Below, piece by piece: positions 44,220-51,834 of a DNA stretch of 64,000 nt. The stretch is from positions 496,001 to 560,000 of the forward strand of contig NZ_JBIWDK010000002.1 in the NCBI RefSeq assembly GCF_044761985.1, in the 5' to 3' direction. Source of the stretch: Peribacillus sp044761985 (GTDB lineage Bacteria > Bacillota > Bacilli > Bacillales > DSM-1321). Below the pieces are notes generated by a model. That model saw only the letters and a list, made by a program, of their open reading frames with translations. It was not told where the DNA came from and did not search any database. Both the position numbers and the translations under genes were made by a program. How positions within the stretch are numbered: position 1 is the stretch's first letter; the number at the start of each line of letters is the position of its first letter.

Positions 44220-44231
44220 AAAACTTCCTCC

Positions 44232-44828
44232 TTATCCTTCTCTAAGCCACTTAGCCATCCCATGTAAGAATGGTTTAGATTGGTCGATGAATCCAAGTCC
44301 AATGTGGAATATTGGATCAAGGGTGGTAATGATCAATTCGCCTTTATAAGACACATCATCGGTGTAGATGATCGAGCGACCGTCGGGAGTATTCACAAGT
44401 GATTTTGCCCCTTCCGGAACTTTGAACGTCCCGTGGTAATGCCACTTCATATCTGATAGGGATACATGTTGATATAAAGGATGATCTGTATTTTCAGCCA
44501 TTAAAGGTAAATCTCCATGCTCCTTCACCCACCAACTGAAATTCACTTCAGATTCCTCCCAGTCTATACCAGGAAGCCAATTATCCAGCACTTCACCGAA
44601 AACGACTAGACGTTTTCCCTCTTGAAGGAACTTCACGAAAAGCGATTGGTACCGTTTTAAAAGCATTAGGGACATCCGATCATTAACAATTAGCGTGTCA
44701 TATTGACTTAAATCATATGTATGGAGCTGACGAAGTTGAAGCACATCATCATACATATAAGCAAACTCATCCATTTGAAAGAAACGATGATGGAAACTAT
44801 AACCGTTATCTAAGATTGCCACTTTCAT
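44232..44828 (-). CDS. Unknown protein B of the Fur-boxed operon
   Basis: A 198-residue soluble protein with no signal peptide. The fold looks like a glutamine-amidotransferase/ThuA-like Rossmann type: KVAILDNGYS at the start, YDTLIVNDRMSLMLL, KRLVVFGEVLDNWLPG. It shares layout and several motifs with the protein encoded just upstream (LPW/NWLPG, then a HPL/HPM segment, IIYTDD/IIYIDR, then an I-x-G-x-G-like end), so the two look like diverged paralogues. No catalytic Cys-His pair is evident. It overlaps its partner by 4 bases. Function unknown. Confidence 0.65.
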   Translation of the reverse strand: MKVAILDNGYSFHHRFFQMDEFAYMYDDVLQLRQLHTYDLSQYDTLIVNDRMSLMLLKRYQSLFVKFLQEGKRLVVFGEVLDNWLPGIDWEESEVNFSWWVKEHGDLPLMAENTDHPLYQHVSLSDMKWHYHGTFKVPEGAKSLVNTPDGRSIIYTDDVSYKGELIITTLDPIFHIGLGFIDQSKPFLHGMAKWLREG

Positions 44829-45445
44829 TGCTTTGTTTCCCCCTTGTTTGCTTCATACTCTTCGCGTATCCAGTCCAAAATTTGTTGACGTAGCACACGC
44901 GAACTATTTTCTTGGATTCCAAAGCGGTACAGATCCGTTCCTGCACCCGCGACAATCGTGCCACCGGTCGTTTTTCGGTCAATGTAAATGATTGCTTTTC
45001 CTTCTTGGTCTTCAACGATTACTTCTGAATGTTCTGGAGCCTCAAGATATCCTCTTGAGAAAAAGCCACGAACCCCTTTTTTATAATTCAAATCATAAGG
45101 GTCAATTCCTGCGAACATAGGATGTACAGGCTCAGTCAAGCGGATTTCACGGTCCTTCAAAGAAATCGGAGAACGCATCCAATTTCCGCAACCAGGTAAC
45201 CAAGGTAGGAAATTTTCGGTTTGGGAAAGAATGACGCCGCCATCATTCAAATAATTTTCGATGATTTCTTTATGTTCAAGTAAAAAGGCCTCTTCCACGA
45301 AATTAGTCACGATGACCCCAGCATATGCCGAGAAATCAGCAAATGGAATATCATACAATTGCAAAGAAACCAAACCATTTTCATGATCGATGTCTTTAAG
45401 TCTTGTGAATTGAATATCAGTACTTATATAGGCTATAGGTTTCAT
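44825..45445 (-). CDS. Unknown protein A of the Fur-boxed operon
   Basis: A 206-residue soluble protein, first in a five-gene operon. Recognisable segments are GVIVTNFVEEAFLLEHKEII, GGVILSQTENFLPWLPGCGN, EPVHPMFAGIDPYDLN and GKAIIYIDRKTTGGTIVAGA. This is a glutamine-amidotransferase-like/ThuA-like pattern, matching protein B in order of motifs. The start is the ATG at 45445; an in-frame TTG at 45451 is possible and the ribosome-binding site is weak. A helper role in handling the imported iron chelate is an inference from position only. Confidence 0.65.
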   Translation of the reverse strand: MKPIAYISTDIQFTRLKDIDHENGLVSLQLYDIPFADFSAYAGVIVTNFVEEAFLLEHKEIIENYLNDGGVILSQTENFLPWLPGCGNWMRSPISLKDREIRLTEPVHPMFAGIDPYDLNYKKGVRGFFSRGYLEAPEHSEVIVEDQEGKAIIYIDRKTTGGTIVAGAGTDLYRFGIQENSSRVLRQQILDWIREEYEANKGETKQ

Positions 45446-45566
45446 AATCAACCATCTTTCTTATATTGATATAATATTTTTTCGATTGTAAATATTGTCA
45501 AATGTTGATTTAACGGGATATAATCACTTTTATTTATTACTTCAAGATAGAATATTTATGTTTATC

Positions 45567-45596
45567 AGTATAAGTGATAATGATTATCATCGTCAA
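45567..45596 (-). promoter_or_regulatory. Sigma-A promoter with Fur box in the spacer
   Basis: On the minus strand TTGACG (45596-45591) and TATACT (45572-45567) are 18 bases apart, about 120 bases before gene A. The spacer contains TGATAATGATTATCA (45575-45589), a perfect 7-1-7 Fur box, so Fur with iron would block RNA polymerase. Confidence 0.9.
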
Positions 45597-45797
45597 CAAA
45601 AACTTTTATCCAGTTGGTTTTATCAAAAAACTAGTGGGGTAACTGATGGACTCCACCGTAGTTAGCCTTTCTCTGTCGAACGAAAAAGCATGGCGCGAAA
45701 GGTATTTATCGCCTTCTTCACACTGCCATTCAGACACTACAAGGCAGTCAATATAGATAATTTCCCATGAATATTTTCGCAACAAGAGGCTATAACC
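45597..45797. other. Intergenic stretch between the Fur promoter and the tRNA promoter
   Basis: About 200 bases with two inverted repeats (GTAACT/AGTTA near 45640 and ACTGCC/GGCAGT near 45722-45748). No RNA family was recognised. A 36-codon open frame exists (45646-45756) but is not supported. Confidence 0.4.
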
Positions 45798-45826
45798 TTG
45801 AAATGTTTACTAATAACAAATATAAT
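45798..45826 (+). promoter_or_regulatory. Promoter of tRNA-Arg
   Basis: TTGAAA at 45798 and a perfect TATAAT at 45821 with a 17-base spacer, 25 bases before the tRNA. Confidence 0.85.
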
Positions 45827-45851
45827 AAGAAAGTCGTCGTTACCTTTATAT

Positions 45852-45925
45852 GTCCCAGTAGCTCAGTAGGATAGAGCGACAGCCTCCTAAGCTGTAGGTC
45901 GTAGGTTCGATTCCTATCTGGGACG
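45852..45925 (+). tRNA. tRNA-Arg (anticodon CCT)
   Basis: A 74-base cloverleaf: acceptor GTCCCAG pairs with CTGGGAC, D stem GCTC/GAGC, anticodon stem ACAGC/GCTGT around CTCCTAA (anticodon CCT, reading AGG), and a T arm with GGTTCGATTCC. CCA is not encoded. It is alone, with its own promoter and terminator. Confidence 0.97.
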
Positions 45926-45933
45926 CTAAATTG

Positions 45934-45981
45934 AAAACAGCCAAAACCTTGTAATATGGAGGTTTTGGCTGTTTTTTTTAT
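45934..45981 (+). terminator. tRNA-Arg terminator
   Basis: AAAACAGCCAAAACC and GGTTTTGGCTGTTTTTTTT form a strong stem with an 11-base loop. Confidence 0.92.
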
Positions 45982-46069
45982 TGGAACAATGATAAAAGTA
46001 GAAATATTGATGTATGTTGTTTATTAAAAGAGGGATATGACATCCAGCCTGTCCAATTATTCATACCAT

Positions 46070-46735
46070 TTAATGAAGGCTGCCTTCCTTTATGTCCATA
46101 TAAAGTGTTCGGTCTGATTGAACTTCAGCATAAAAGACATCAGAGATTGATGTAATACCAGCTTTAGCTAATTGACCATTCAACCACTTCATATCAAGGT
46201 TTAACTGATCCAGGTTATCCATGTTGACTACCCCATCCGAAATAACGCCTGTTATGATGGGCGAAGGGTTCTTTTGAAGATTTCCAATATTCATGTCGCC
46301 TCTTACGATAGGCTGCTTATGTTCTTTCTTCATAACCGAAAGCTTACCCGTAATTTCAAAAATGGCATATTCCACTTCAGTGATTGAGAATATACTTTTT
46401 TGCCTAAGCAATGCCATTAACGTATCTGCATCCAAGTTAACCTTGCGAAGTGGTTTTTCCATCATTTTACCGTTTTTGATAATGATAAGGGGTTCCCCAT
46501 CAATTACTCTTCGTGCTTTTTTAGACTTAATGACAATTCGTCCAGATAAGATCGTAAGTAAACTCCATATCATTAAGGCGACCATACCATTTTGAATGCT
46601 TAAACGATGGTTGAAAGAAAGATTTCCCGCTATTGAACCGATGGAAATGGCAGAAGCAAAGTTGAAGAATGTCATCTCTGAGATTTCTTTTCTTTCCATC
46701 ACCCTTGTTAGAGTCAAAAGAATAACAAAGGACAA
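46070..46735 (-). CDS. DUF421 (YetF-type) membrane protein, N terminus unclear
   Basis: DUF421 proteins have three N-terminal membrane segments and a cytoplasmic domain. Here SEMTFFNFASAISIGSIAGNLS, RRVIDGEPLIIIKNGKMMEKPLRKVNL and SIFSITEVEYAIFEITGKLSV are typical. The only standard start is a TTG at 46735, inside the first membrane segment. The frame reads coding-like for about eleven more codons upstream (VIEIIIRSS) to a TGA, with GGGGG before that. A non-standard start or a frameshift near 46760 is possible. Function unknown; spore-membrane roles are known for some relatives. Confidence 0.8.
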   Translation of the reverse strand: MSFVILLTLTRVMERKEISEMTFFNFASAISIGSIAGNLSFNHRLSIQNGMVALMIWSLLTILSGRIVIKSKKARRVIDGEPLIIIKNGKMMEKPLRKVNLDADTLMALLRQKSIFSITEVEYAIFEITGKLSVMKKEHKQPIVRGDMNIGNLQKNPSPIITGVISDGVVNMDNLDQLNLDMKWLNGQLAKAGITSISDVFYAEVQSDRTLYMDIKEGSLH

Positions 46736-46906
46736 TGATGATCTAATGATTATTTCGATAACCCCAAATCAATTCCCCCTTTTCTACAATATTATTTCCA
46801 CAATTGATATAAATATCGTAAAAAGGTTATTTTTCTCGAAGGCGAAATAATACAAGACTCTAAATAATAATTACTCGTATATTTTTTTACTTTTTTTAAA
46901 AAAATT

Positions 46907-46931
46907 GTTTAAACTTGTCCCAATCGGGTAG
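46907..46931 (+). promoter_or_regulatory. Sigma-B-type promoter of the micro-ORF array
   Basis: GTTTAA at 46907 and GGGTAG at 46926 with a 13-base spacer match the sigma-B consensus GTTTAA/GGGTAT at all but the last base. It lies about 45 bases before the first small ORF. Confidence 0.65.
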
Positions 46932-46975
46932 ATAAATAGTGTAAGACATTCTCACCAAAGGAGATGATGTGCAAG

Positions 46976-47047
46976 ATGAGTACTATCAGAAGCCAATGGA
47001 ACAAAGAGAATGACGCAGCGGTGTTTAGTCCCGGTGATCAGCGTTAG
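46976..47047 (+). CDS. Micro-ORF 1 (truncated copy, 23 codons)
   Basis: First and most diverged copy: MSTIRSQWNKENDAAVFSPG then DQR and a stop. AAAGGAG lies 12 bases upstream; in-frame ATGs at 46964 and 46967 are alternatives. It is the copy nearest the sigma-B-like promoter. No family recognised. Confidence 0.4.
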   Translation: MSTIRSQWNKENDAAVFSPGDQR

Positions 47048-47116
47048 AAGCTAGTGAAGCTTTCATGAAAACCACGAGGAAAATACAAATCTTCTCATCC
47101 AAAGGAGGATACCAAC

Positions 47117-47185
47117 ATGAGTATTTACAGCCAATGGAATCCAGAGAATGACGAAGCAATTTTCAGTCCAGGTGATCAGTGTTAG
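47117..47185 (+). CDS. Micro-ORF 2 (truncated copy, 22 codons)
   Basis: SQWNPENDEAIFSPGDQ core followed by Cys and a stop. AAAGGAGG lies 8 bases before the ATG. The sequence is almost identical to the front of micro-ORF 3 and ends early because of a 22-base deletion after GATCAG. Confidence 0.45.
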   Translation: MSIYSQWNPENDEAIFSPGDQC

Positions 47186-47256
47186 AAACTAGTAAAGCAT
47201 TCGATGAAAACCATGAAGGAAAATGACAAATCTTCTCACCAAAGGAGGATACCAAC

Positions 47257-47418
47257 ATGAGTATTCACAGCCAATGGAATCCAGAGAATGATGAAGCAAT
47301 TTTCAGTCCAGGTGATCAGTTGCCCTTCAGTGCGCTCACACCATTAGAAACGGTCAAACAGACGACCGATAAAACACCTGAATTTGATTTACAAGGTACC
47401 GTACTGAATAAAATCTAA
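47257..47418 (+). CDS. Micro-ORF 3 (full-length copy, 53 codons)
   Basis: The intact member: the SQWNPENDEAIFSPGDQ core, then LPFSALTPLETVKQTTDK and a C terminus FDLQGTVLNKI. The 53-residue peptide is hydrophilic and acidic, without signal peptide, membrane segment or cysteines. AAAGGAGG lies 8 bases before the ATG and a strong terminator follows. Not recognised; a stress-induced small protein is the inference from the sigma-B-like promoter. Confidence 0.6.
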   Translation: MSIHSQWNPENDEAIFSPGDQLPFSALTPLETVKQTTDKTPEFDLQGTVLNKI

Positions 47419-47438
47419 TTGATATTGATGAATGATAG

Positions 47439-47473
47439 AAAAAGGATGGAGCAAATCTGCTCCATCCTTTTTT
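47439..47473 (+). terminator. Terminator of the micro-ORF array
   Basis: AAAAAGGATGGAGCA and TGCTCCATCCTTTTTT form a nearly perfect stem with a 4-base loop; it also suits convergent transcripts. Confidence 0.92.
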
Positions 47474-47478
47474 CATAT

Positions 47479-47748
47479 TCAGATGAACTTCGCTACTTCA
47501 TCTAACGACAATCTTGTAGTTTGGAAAGAAGGTGAAGCTGCCTTCCCTTTTGCAATTAAGACAATCGGAACATAACGTTCAGGCACATCGAATCTTTCAA
47601 TGAATTGTTGTTTATTATACCCACCCATTGTAAGTGTGTCGTATCCCTTAGATTTCGCTATTAGCATAAGCTGCATCGAAACAAGTCCAGCATCAAAATT
47701 AGCCATACTCTCCCTGGTTTCTCTTGAAGCATCATTCCGATACTGGAC
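47479..47748 (-). pseudogene. Nitroreductase fragment (C-terminal part only)
   Basis: The frame encodes about 90 residues matching the end of a nitroreductase-family flavoprotein: VQYRNDASRETRESMANFD then AGLVSMQLMLIAKSKGYDTL, GYNKQQFIERFDVPERYVPI and VLIAKGKA. The N-terminal half with the FMN-binding Arg motif is absent, and the frame closes inside the end of topB 7 bases away. An ATG at 47706 with GGGAGAG before it could restart translation, but the product would lack FMN binding. Probably a deletion remnant. Confidence 0.8.
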
Positions 47749-47755
47749 TTTCCTA

Positions 47756-49948
47756 TTATTTATCGAATTTCAGTTTCGCCAATGCATCCGCTAATGCTGT
47801 ATTGATTGGCTCCTCTTTGTTTTGCTTTTTCATATAATTCGAGACTTCATTTTTAGACACTTTCTTATTCTTGTTTTGACCTTTTCGTTTGTTATATGAA
47901 GAAAGCTTTTCATGAAAGCCACATTTACATGTGAACGTCTGTGCTTCTCCTTGCCCTCTCATTTCCATTTTCTTATGGCATTGTGGGCATCTTGCATTTG
48001 TTACACGTGAAACACCTTTTTTATGCCCGCATTCTCGGTCTTGGCAAACGAGCATTTTCCCTTTTTTACTGTTTACTTCAAGCATCAACTTGCCGCAATC
48101 CGGGCATTTTGTGCCGGAAATGTTATCATGCTTGAATTTTTGATCACTCGTCTTGATTTCGTGAACGATATTTTTCGCATAGGTGCGCATATCCCCAATG
48201 AATGTACGCTTATCAAGCGTTCCGTTAGCAATGGCGGTTAGCTTCTGTTCCCATTGTGCGGTCAACGCTGGCGAACGTAGATCTTCGGGAGCCAACTCGA
48301 GGAGCTGTTTACCTTTTGAGGTAACATGAAGACCTTTTCCACGTTTTTCAATCAGGAAACTATTGAACAATTTTTCAATAACATCGGCCCGGGTCGCAAC
48401 GGTGCCGATTCCCCCGGTTTCCCCCAACGTCTTAATGAGTTCCTTGCTTTCCCCAGCCATGAAACGAGCGGGATTTTCCATTGCAGATAACAAGGTGCCC
48501 TCATTGAATGGCTCCGGTGGTCTTGTTTCTCCCTCTGTTTGTTTCACTGCCGTGATGTCTAAGATGTCACCATTCTCGAGTGTCGGAAGCAATTGCTCTG
48601 TAAGGCCATCACTTGCCTCTTCTTCCTCGAACTGATGATCATAGACTTCCTTCCAACCTGATTTCAAGATGACTTTTCCTTTAGCGACGAATGTTTCACT
48701 GCCCACTTTTGCGGTAACGGTCGTTTGCTCATATTCAAATGGTGGCATCAGAACCGCAAGGAACCGTTTGACGACAAGGTCGTAAATTTTCGATTCCTTG
48801 TCACTCAATTTACCCGGTAGAGGCGTTTGCTCAGTAGGTATGATGGCATGATGATCACTCACCTTGCTGTCATCCACGAATGATTTATTAGCCTTGATCG
48901 GGCTACGCAAGATTCTCGATGCATATTGGGCATATGGCTTGATGCTGACTGCCTGTAATCTTTCTCTCAGCGTCTCGACCAAATCCGAGGTTAAGAAACG
49001 CGAGTCCGTTCTTGGATAGGTCAGGACTTTGTGTCCTTCATATAAACGTTGCATGATGGAAAGTGTCTCTTTCGCCGAATAACCGAATTTCTTATTGGCA
49101 TCCCTTTGTAGCTCAGTTAGGTCATATAACTGGGGCGCAAAATTCTTCTTATGGGCTTTTTTCACTTCCACCACTTCAGCCTTTTTGTTTTTCACATCAG
49201 CAAGGACTTTGTCTGCCTTTGCCTTTTCGAATGTGCGTATATCTTTCGAATGGACGTCTTGCCAGACAAGGCGTAGTTGAGATTCTGCCGTTACCGTAAC
49301 GCCATAAAATTTCCTCGGCTGAAATTGTTTGATTTCCTTTTCCTTGGCAGCTATCATCGCTAGTGTAGGCGTTTGAACCCTTCCGCACGATAACTGGGCA
49401 TTATGCTTCGTTGTCAGTGCCCTTGTAGCATTCATACCGACAAACCAATCCGCCTCGGCCCGAGCAACTGCAGAGGCAAATAGATTCTCGTACTCTTTCC
49501 CATCCTTCAGCTTGTTAAATCCATCCTTAATCGCCTTATCAGTTACCGATGATATCCAGAGCCGCTTGATTGGTTTTTTAACATTCGCTTTTTCCAGAAT
49601 CCAACGTGCAACGAGCTCCCCTTCCCGTCCTGCATCGGTTGCGATGATGACGTCCTTGACATCACTGCGGTTCAATTGTGTTTTTACCGCTTGAAACTGC
49701 TTTCCGGATTGCTTGATTACGACCAATTTCAAGGATGGAGGCAACATAGGGAGGTCTTCGAGCCGCCATGTTTTGTATTTTTCGTCATACGTTTCCGGAT
49801 CTGCATGGGTAACTAAATGACCAAGCGCCCAGGTGACGATATACTGACTTCCTTCCAAATAACCGTTGCCTTTTTTTTCGCAATTCAGCACTTTTGCTAT
49901 ATCTCTTCCGACCGATGGTTTCTCGGCCAGTACGACTGTTTTACTCAT
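47756..49948 (-). CDS. topB: DNA topoisomerase III
   Basis: Type IA topoisomerase of 730 residues that decatenates and relaxes negatively supercoiled DNA. The Toprim motifs are VLAEKPSVGRDIAKVL and IIATDAGREGELVARW; the catalytic Tyr is in VLTYPRTDSRFLT. Two C-terminal zinc-binding segments, CPDCGKLMLE...CQDREC and CPQCHKKMEM...CKCGF, are present. The start is the ATG at 49948 with AAGGA 8 bases upstream (an in-frame ATG at 49957 also opens the frame). Confidence 0.96.
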   Translation of the reverse strand: MSKTVVLAEKPSVGRDIAKVLNCEKKGNGYLEGSQYIVTWALGHLVTHADPETYDEKYKTWRLEDLPMLPPSLKLVVIKQSGKQFQAVKTQLNRSDVKDVIIATDAGREGELVARWILEKANVKKPIKRLWISSVTDKAIKDGFNKLKDGKEYENLFASAVARAEADWFVGMNATRALTTKHNAQLSCGRVQTPTLAMIAAKEKEIKQFQPRKFYGVTVTAESQLRLVWQDVHSKDIRTFEKAKADKVLADVKNKKAEVVEVKKAHKKNFAPQLYDLTELQRDANKKFGYSAKETLSIMQRLYEGHKVLTYPRTDSRFLTSDLVETLRERLQAVSIKPYAQYASRILRSPIKANKSFVDDSKVSDHHAIIPTEQTPLPGKLSDKESKIYDLVVKRFLAVLMPPFEYEQTTVTAKVGSETFVAKGKVILKSGWKEVYDHQFEEEEASDGLTEQLLPTLENGDILDITAVKQTEGETRPPEPFNEGTLLSAMENPARFMAGESKELIKTLGETGGIGTVATRADVIEKLFNSFLIEKRGKGLHVTSKGKQLLELAPEDLRSPALTAQWEQKLTAIANGTLDKRTFIGDMRTYAKNIVHEIKTSDQKFKHDNISGTKCPDCGKLMLEVNSKKGKMLVCQDRECGHKKGVSRVTNARCPQCHKKMEMRGQGEAQTFTCKCGFHEKLSSYNKRKGQNKNKKVSKNEVSNYMKKQNKEEPINTALADALAKLKFDK

Positions 49949-50204
49949 CAAATACATCCTTTCCCTTTTAAACTGATTCTCTCATTATCTCATATATTTT
50001 TAGTCAGGGCGATAAAGGACTAGGGACTAACAACTAATGTCGAAGTGACTTAGGCAGACCGTCTAGTTGGTGAACCATTTATCGGTGGACCCCACCTAAT
50101 TCATGCGCAATATGTAAATTACTAGATTAGATAGCAATCTAGTACAGATTTTAGTATGATGAAACGTAGAGATTTTTTCAAAATAATTGGGAGGTTCAAC
50201 ATAA

Positions 50205-51755
50205 ATGAGCTTACTTTCTATAGATAATTTGGCACACAGCTTTGGTGATCGGACATTATTCAGAGATGTTACGTTCCGATTGATGGCTGGGGAACATGTA
50301 GGCCTCGTCGGCGCTAACGGCGTAGGTAAATCAACAATGATGAACATTATTACCGGGCAACTGATTCACGATGAAGGCCGAGTTGATTGGACACCTGGTG
50401 TTGAATATGGCTACCTTGACCAGCACACCGTCCTGACTAAAGGCAAAACGATACGCGATGTGTTAAGAGATGCCTACTTACCTTTATTCGAGCAGGAAAA
50501 AGCTTTGAATGAAGTGACCGAGAAAATGGGTTCAGCGACACCAGAGGAACTTGAAGAACTTTTGGAACAAATGGGGGAAATCCAAGATAAACTCGAAGCT
50601 GGGGATTTTTATAATTTAGATATGAAAATCGAAGATGCGGCACGTGGGTTGGGCTTGGATGCGATTGGCCTTGAGCGTGACGTTTCTGCTCTGAGTGGTG
50701 GACAGCGGACAAAAGTATTGCTGGCGAAACTACTATTGGAACAACCCCAAGTACTACTGTTGGATGAGCCGACAAACTACTTGGATGTGGAGCATATCCG
50801 TTGGTTGAGCAGCTACTTAAAGGAATATCCAAACGCATTCCTATTGATTTCACATGATACCGAGTTCATGAACGGCGTAGTTGATGTCATCTTCCATCTA
50901 GAATTCTCGAAATTGACCCGTTATACGGCGACATACGAAAAATTCCTTGAACTTGCTGAACTGAATAAGAACCAACATATTAATGCATACGAAAAACAGC
51001 GGGATTTCATTAAAAAGCAGGAAGACTTCATCGCAAAAAATAAAGCCCGTTATTCAACTTCTGGCCGGGCAAAAAGTCGGGAGAAGCAATTGAATCGCAT
51101 AGAACGTATCGACCGTCCGGAAACGGCGATGAAACCGACTTTCGATTTCAAAGAGTCACGTGCGAGCAGCCGATATGTATTTGAAGGGGAAGATATTGAA
51201 ATCGGCTATGACCGTCCATTACTTCCAAAACTTTCAATGAACATAGAGCGCGGGGAGAAAATTGCCATTGTGGGATGTAACGGAGTGGGGAAATCCACAC
51301 TGTTAAAAACGATTCTTGGTAAAATCGAGCCACTAAGCGGGAAAAGATCACTTGGTGATTTCCTCTTCCCTTCTTATTTTGAACAAGAGGTACAAGCAGG
51401 CAACACGACACCGATCGATGAAGTGTGGAACGCATTCCCTCATCTCGATCAACCTCAAGTACGGGCTATCCTCGCGCGGGTTGGCTTAAAAAATGAACAT
51501 ATCACTCGCCCGATGGCCCATTTAAGTGGTGGGGAACAGTCCAAGGTCCGCTTATGTAAGTTGATGCTTACAGAAAGCAACTGGCTTCTGTTCGATGAAC
51601 CAACAAACCATTTAGACGTGGTGGCCAAGGAAGAATTGAAACGTGCATTGAAAGAATATAAAGGAACGGTTCTGATTGTCTGCCATGAACCCGATTTCTA
51701 CGAAGATTGGGTCACGAAAGTATGGGACGTCGAAGAATGGTCGAACAACAACTAA
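50205..51755 (+). CDS. ABC-F family ATP-binding protein
   Basis: A soluble protein of 516 residues with two ABC ATPase domains and no membrane segments. Walker A loops are GANGVGKST and GCNGVGKST; the signatures are LSGGQRTKVLLA and LSGGEQSKVRLC; Walker B pairs are LLLDEPTNYLD and LLFDEPTNHLD. Between them lies the charged linker (NKARYSTSGRAKSREKQLNR) that reaches the ribosome in this family. It resembles B. subtilis YkpA (EttA/Ybit type). Likely role is ribosome rescue or translation regulation; no drug is implied. Confidence 0.93.
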   Translation: MSLLSIDNLAHSFGDRTLFRDVTFRLMAGEHVGLVGANGVGKSTMMNIITGQLIHDEGRVDWTPGVEYGYLDQHTVLTKGKTIRDVLRDAYLPLFEQEKALNEVTEKMGSATPEELEELLEQMGEIQDKLEAGDFYNLDMKIEDAARGLGLDAIGLERDVSALSGGQRTKVLLAKLLLEQPQVLLLDEPTNYLDVEHIRWLSSYLKEYPNAFLLISHDTEFMNGVVDVIFHLEFSKLTRYTATYEKFLELAELNKNQHINAYEKQRDFIKKQEDFIAKNKARYSTSGRAKSREKQLNRIERIDRPETAMKPTFDFKESRASSRYVFEGEDIEIGYDRPLLPKLSMNIERGEKIAIVGCNGVGKSTLLKTILGKIEPLSGKRSLGDFLFPSYFEQEVQAGNTTPIDEVWNAFPHLDQPQVRAILARVGLKNEHITRPMAHLSGGEQSKVRLCKLMLTESNWLLFDEPTNHLDVVAKEELKRALKEYKGTVLIVCHEPDFYEDWVTKVWDVEEWSNNN

Positions 51756-51765
51756 ATGAACGATC

Positions 51766-51805
51766 AAAGAGGGTGCCGCATACATTGCGGGCACCCTCTT
51801 TATTT
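51766..51805. terminator. Terminator between the ABC-F and methyltransferase genes
   Basis: AAAGAGGGTGCC and GGGCACCCTCTTTATTTT pair around a short loop at a convergent gene junction. Confidence 0.9.
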
Positions 51806-51834
51806 TATTGAACGGGACTGGTCATGCTCAATGA

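Larger units (their letters stand above)
46949..47318 (+). repeat. Tandem triplication of a ~140-bp unit encoding small peptides
   Basis: Units begin at about 46949, 47092 and 47233. Each contains the same leader TTCTCA(T/C)CCAAAGGAG, the same ribosome-binding site and a start at 46976, 47117 or 47257 (spacing 141 and 140). Units 2 and 3 are nearly identical; unit 1 is more diverged. After GATCAG the first two units lack about 22 bases present in the third. Confidence 0.9.

Noticed and set aside
45646..45756. 36-codon ORF between the Fur promoter and tRNA-Arg
   Set aside because: Only a weak GGGG before the ATG and composition unlike the neighbouring genes.
47078..47200. Idea that the repeats at 46.9-47.3 kb are a CRISPR array
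   Set aside because: Only three long units with internal ORFs and a promoter; no short direct repeats with unique spacers and no cas genes.
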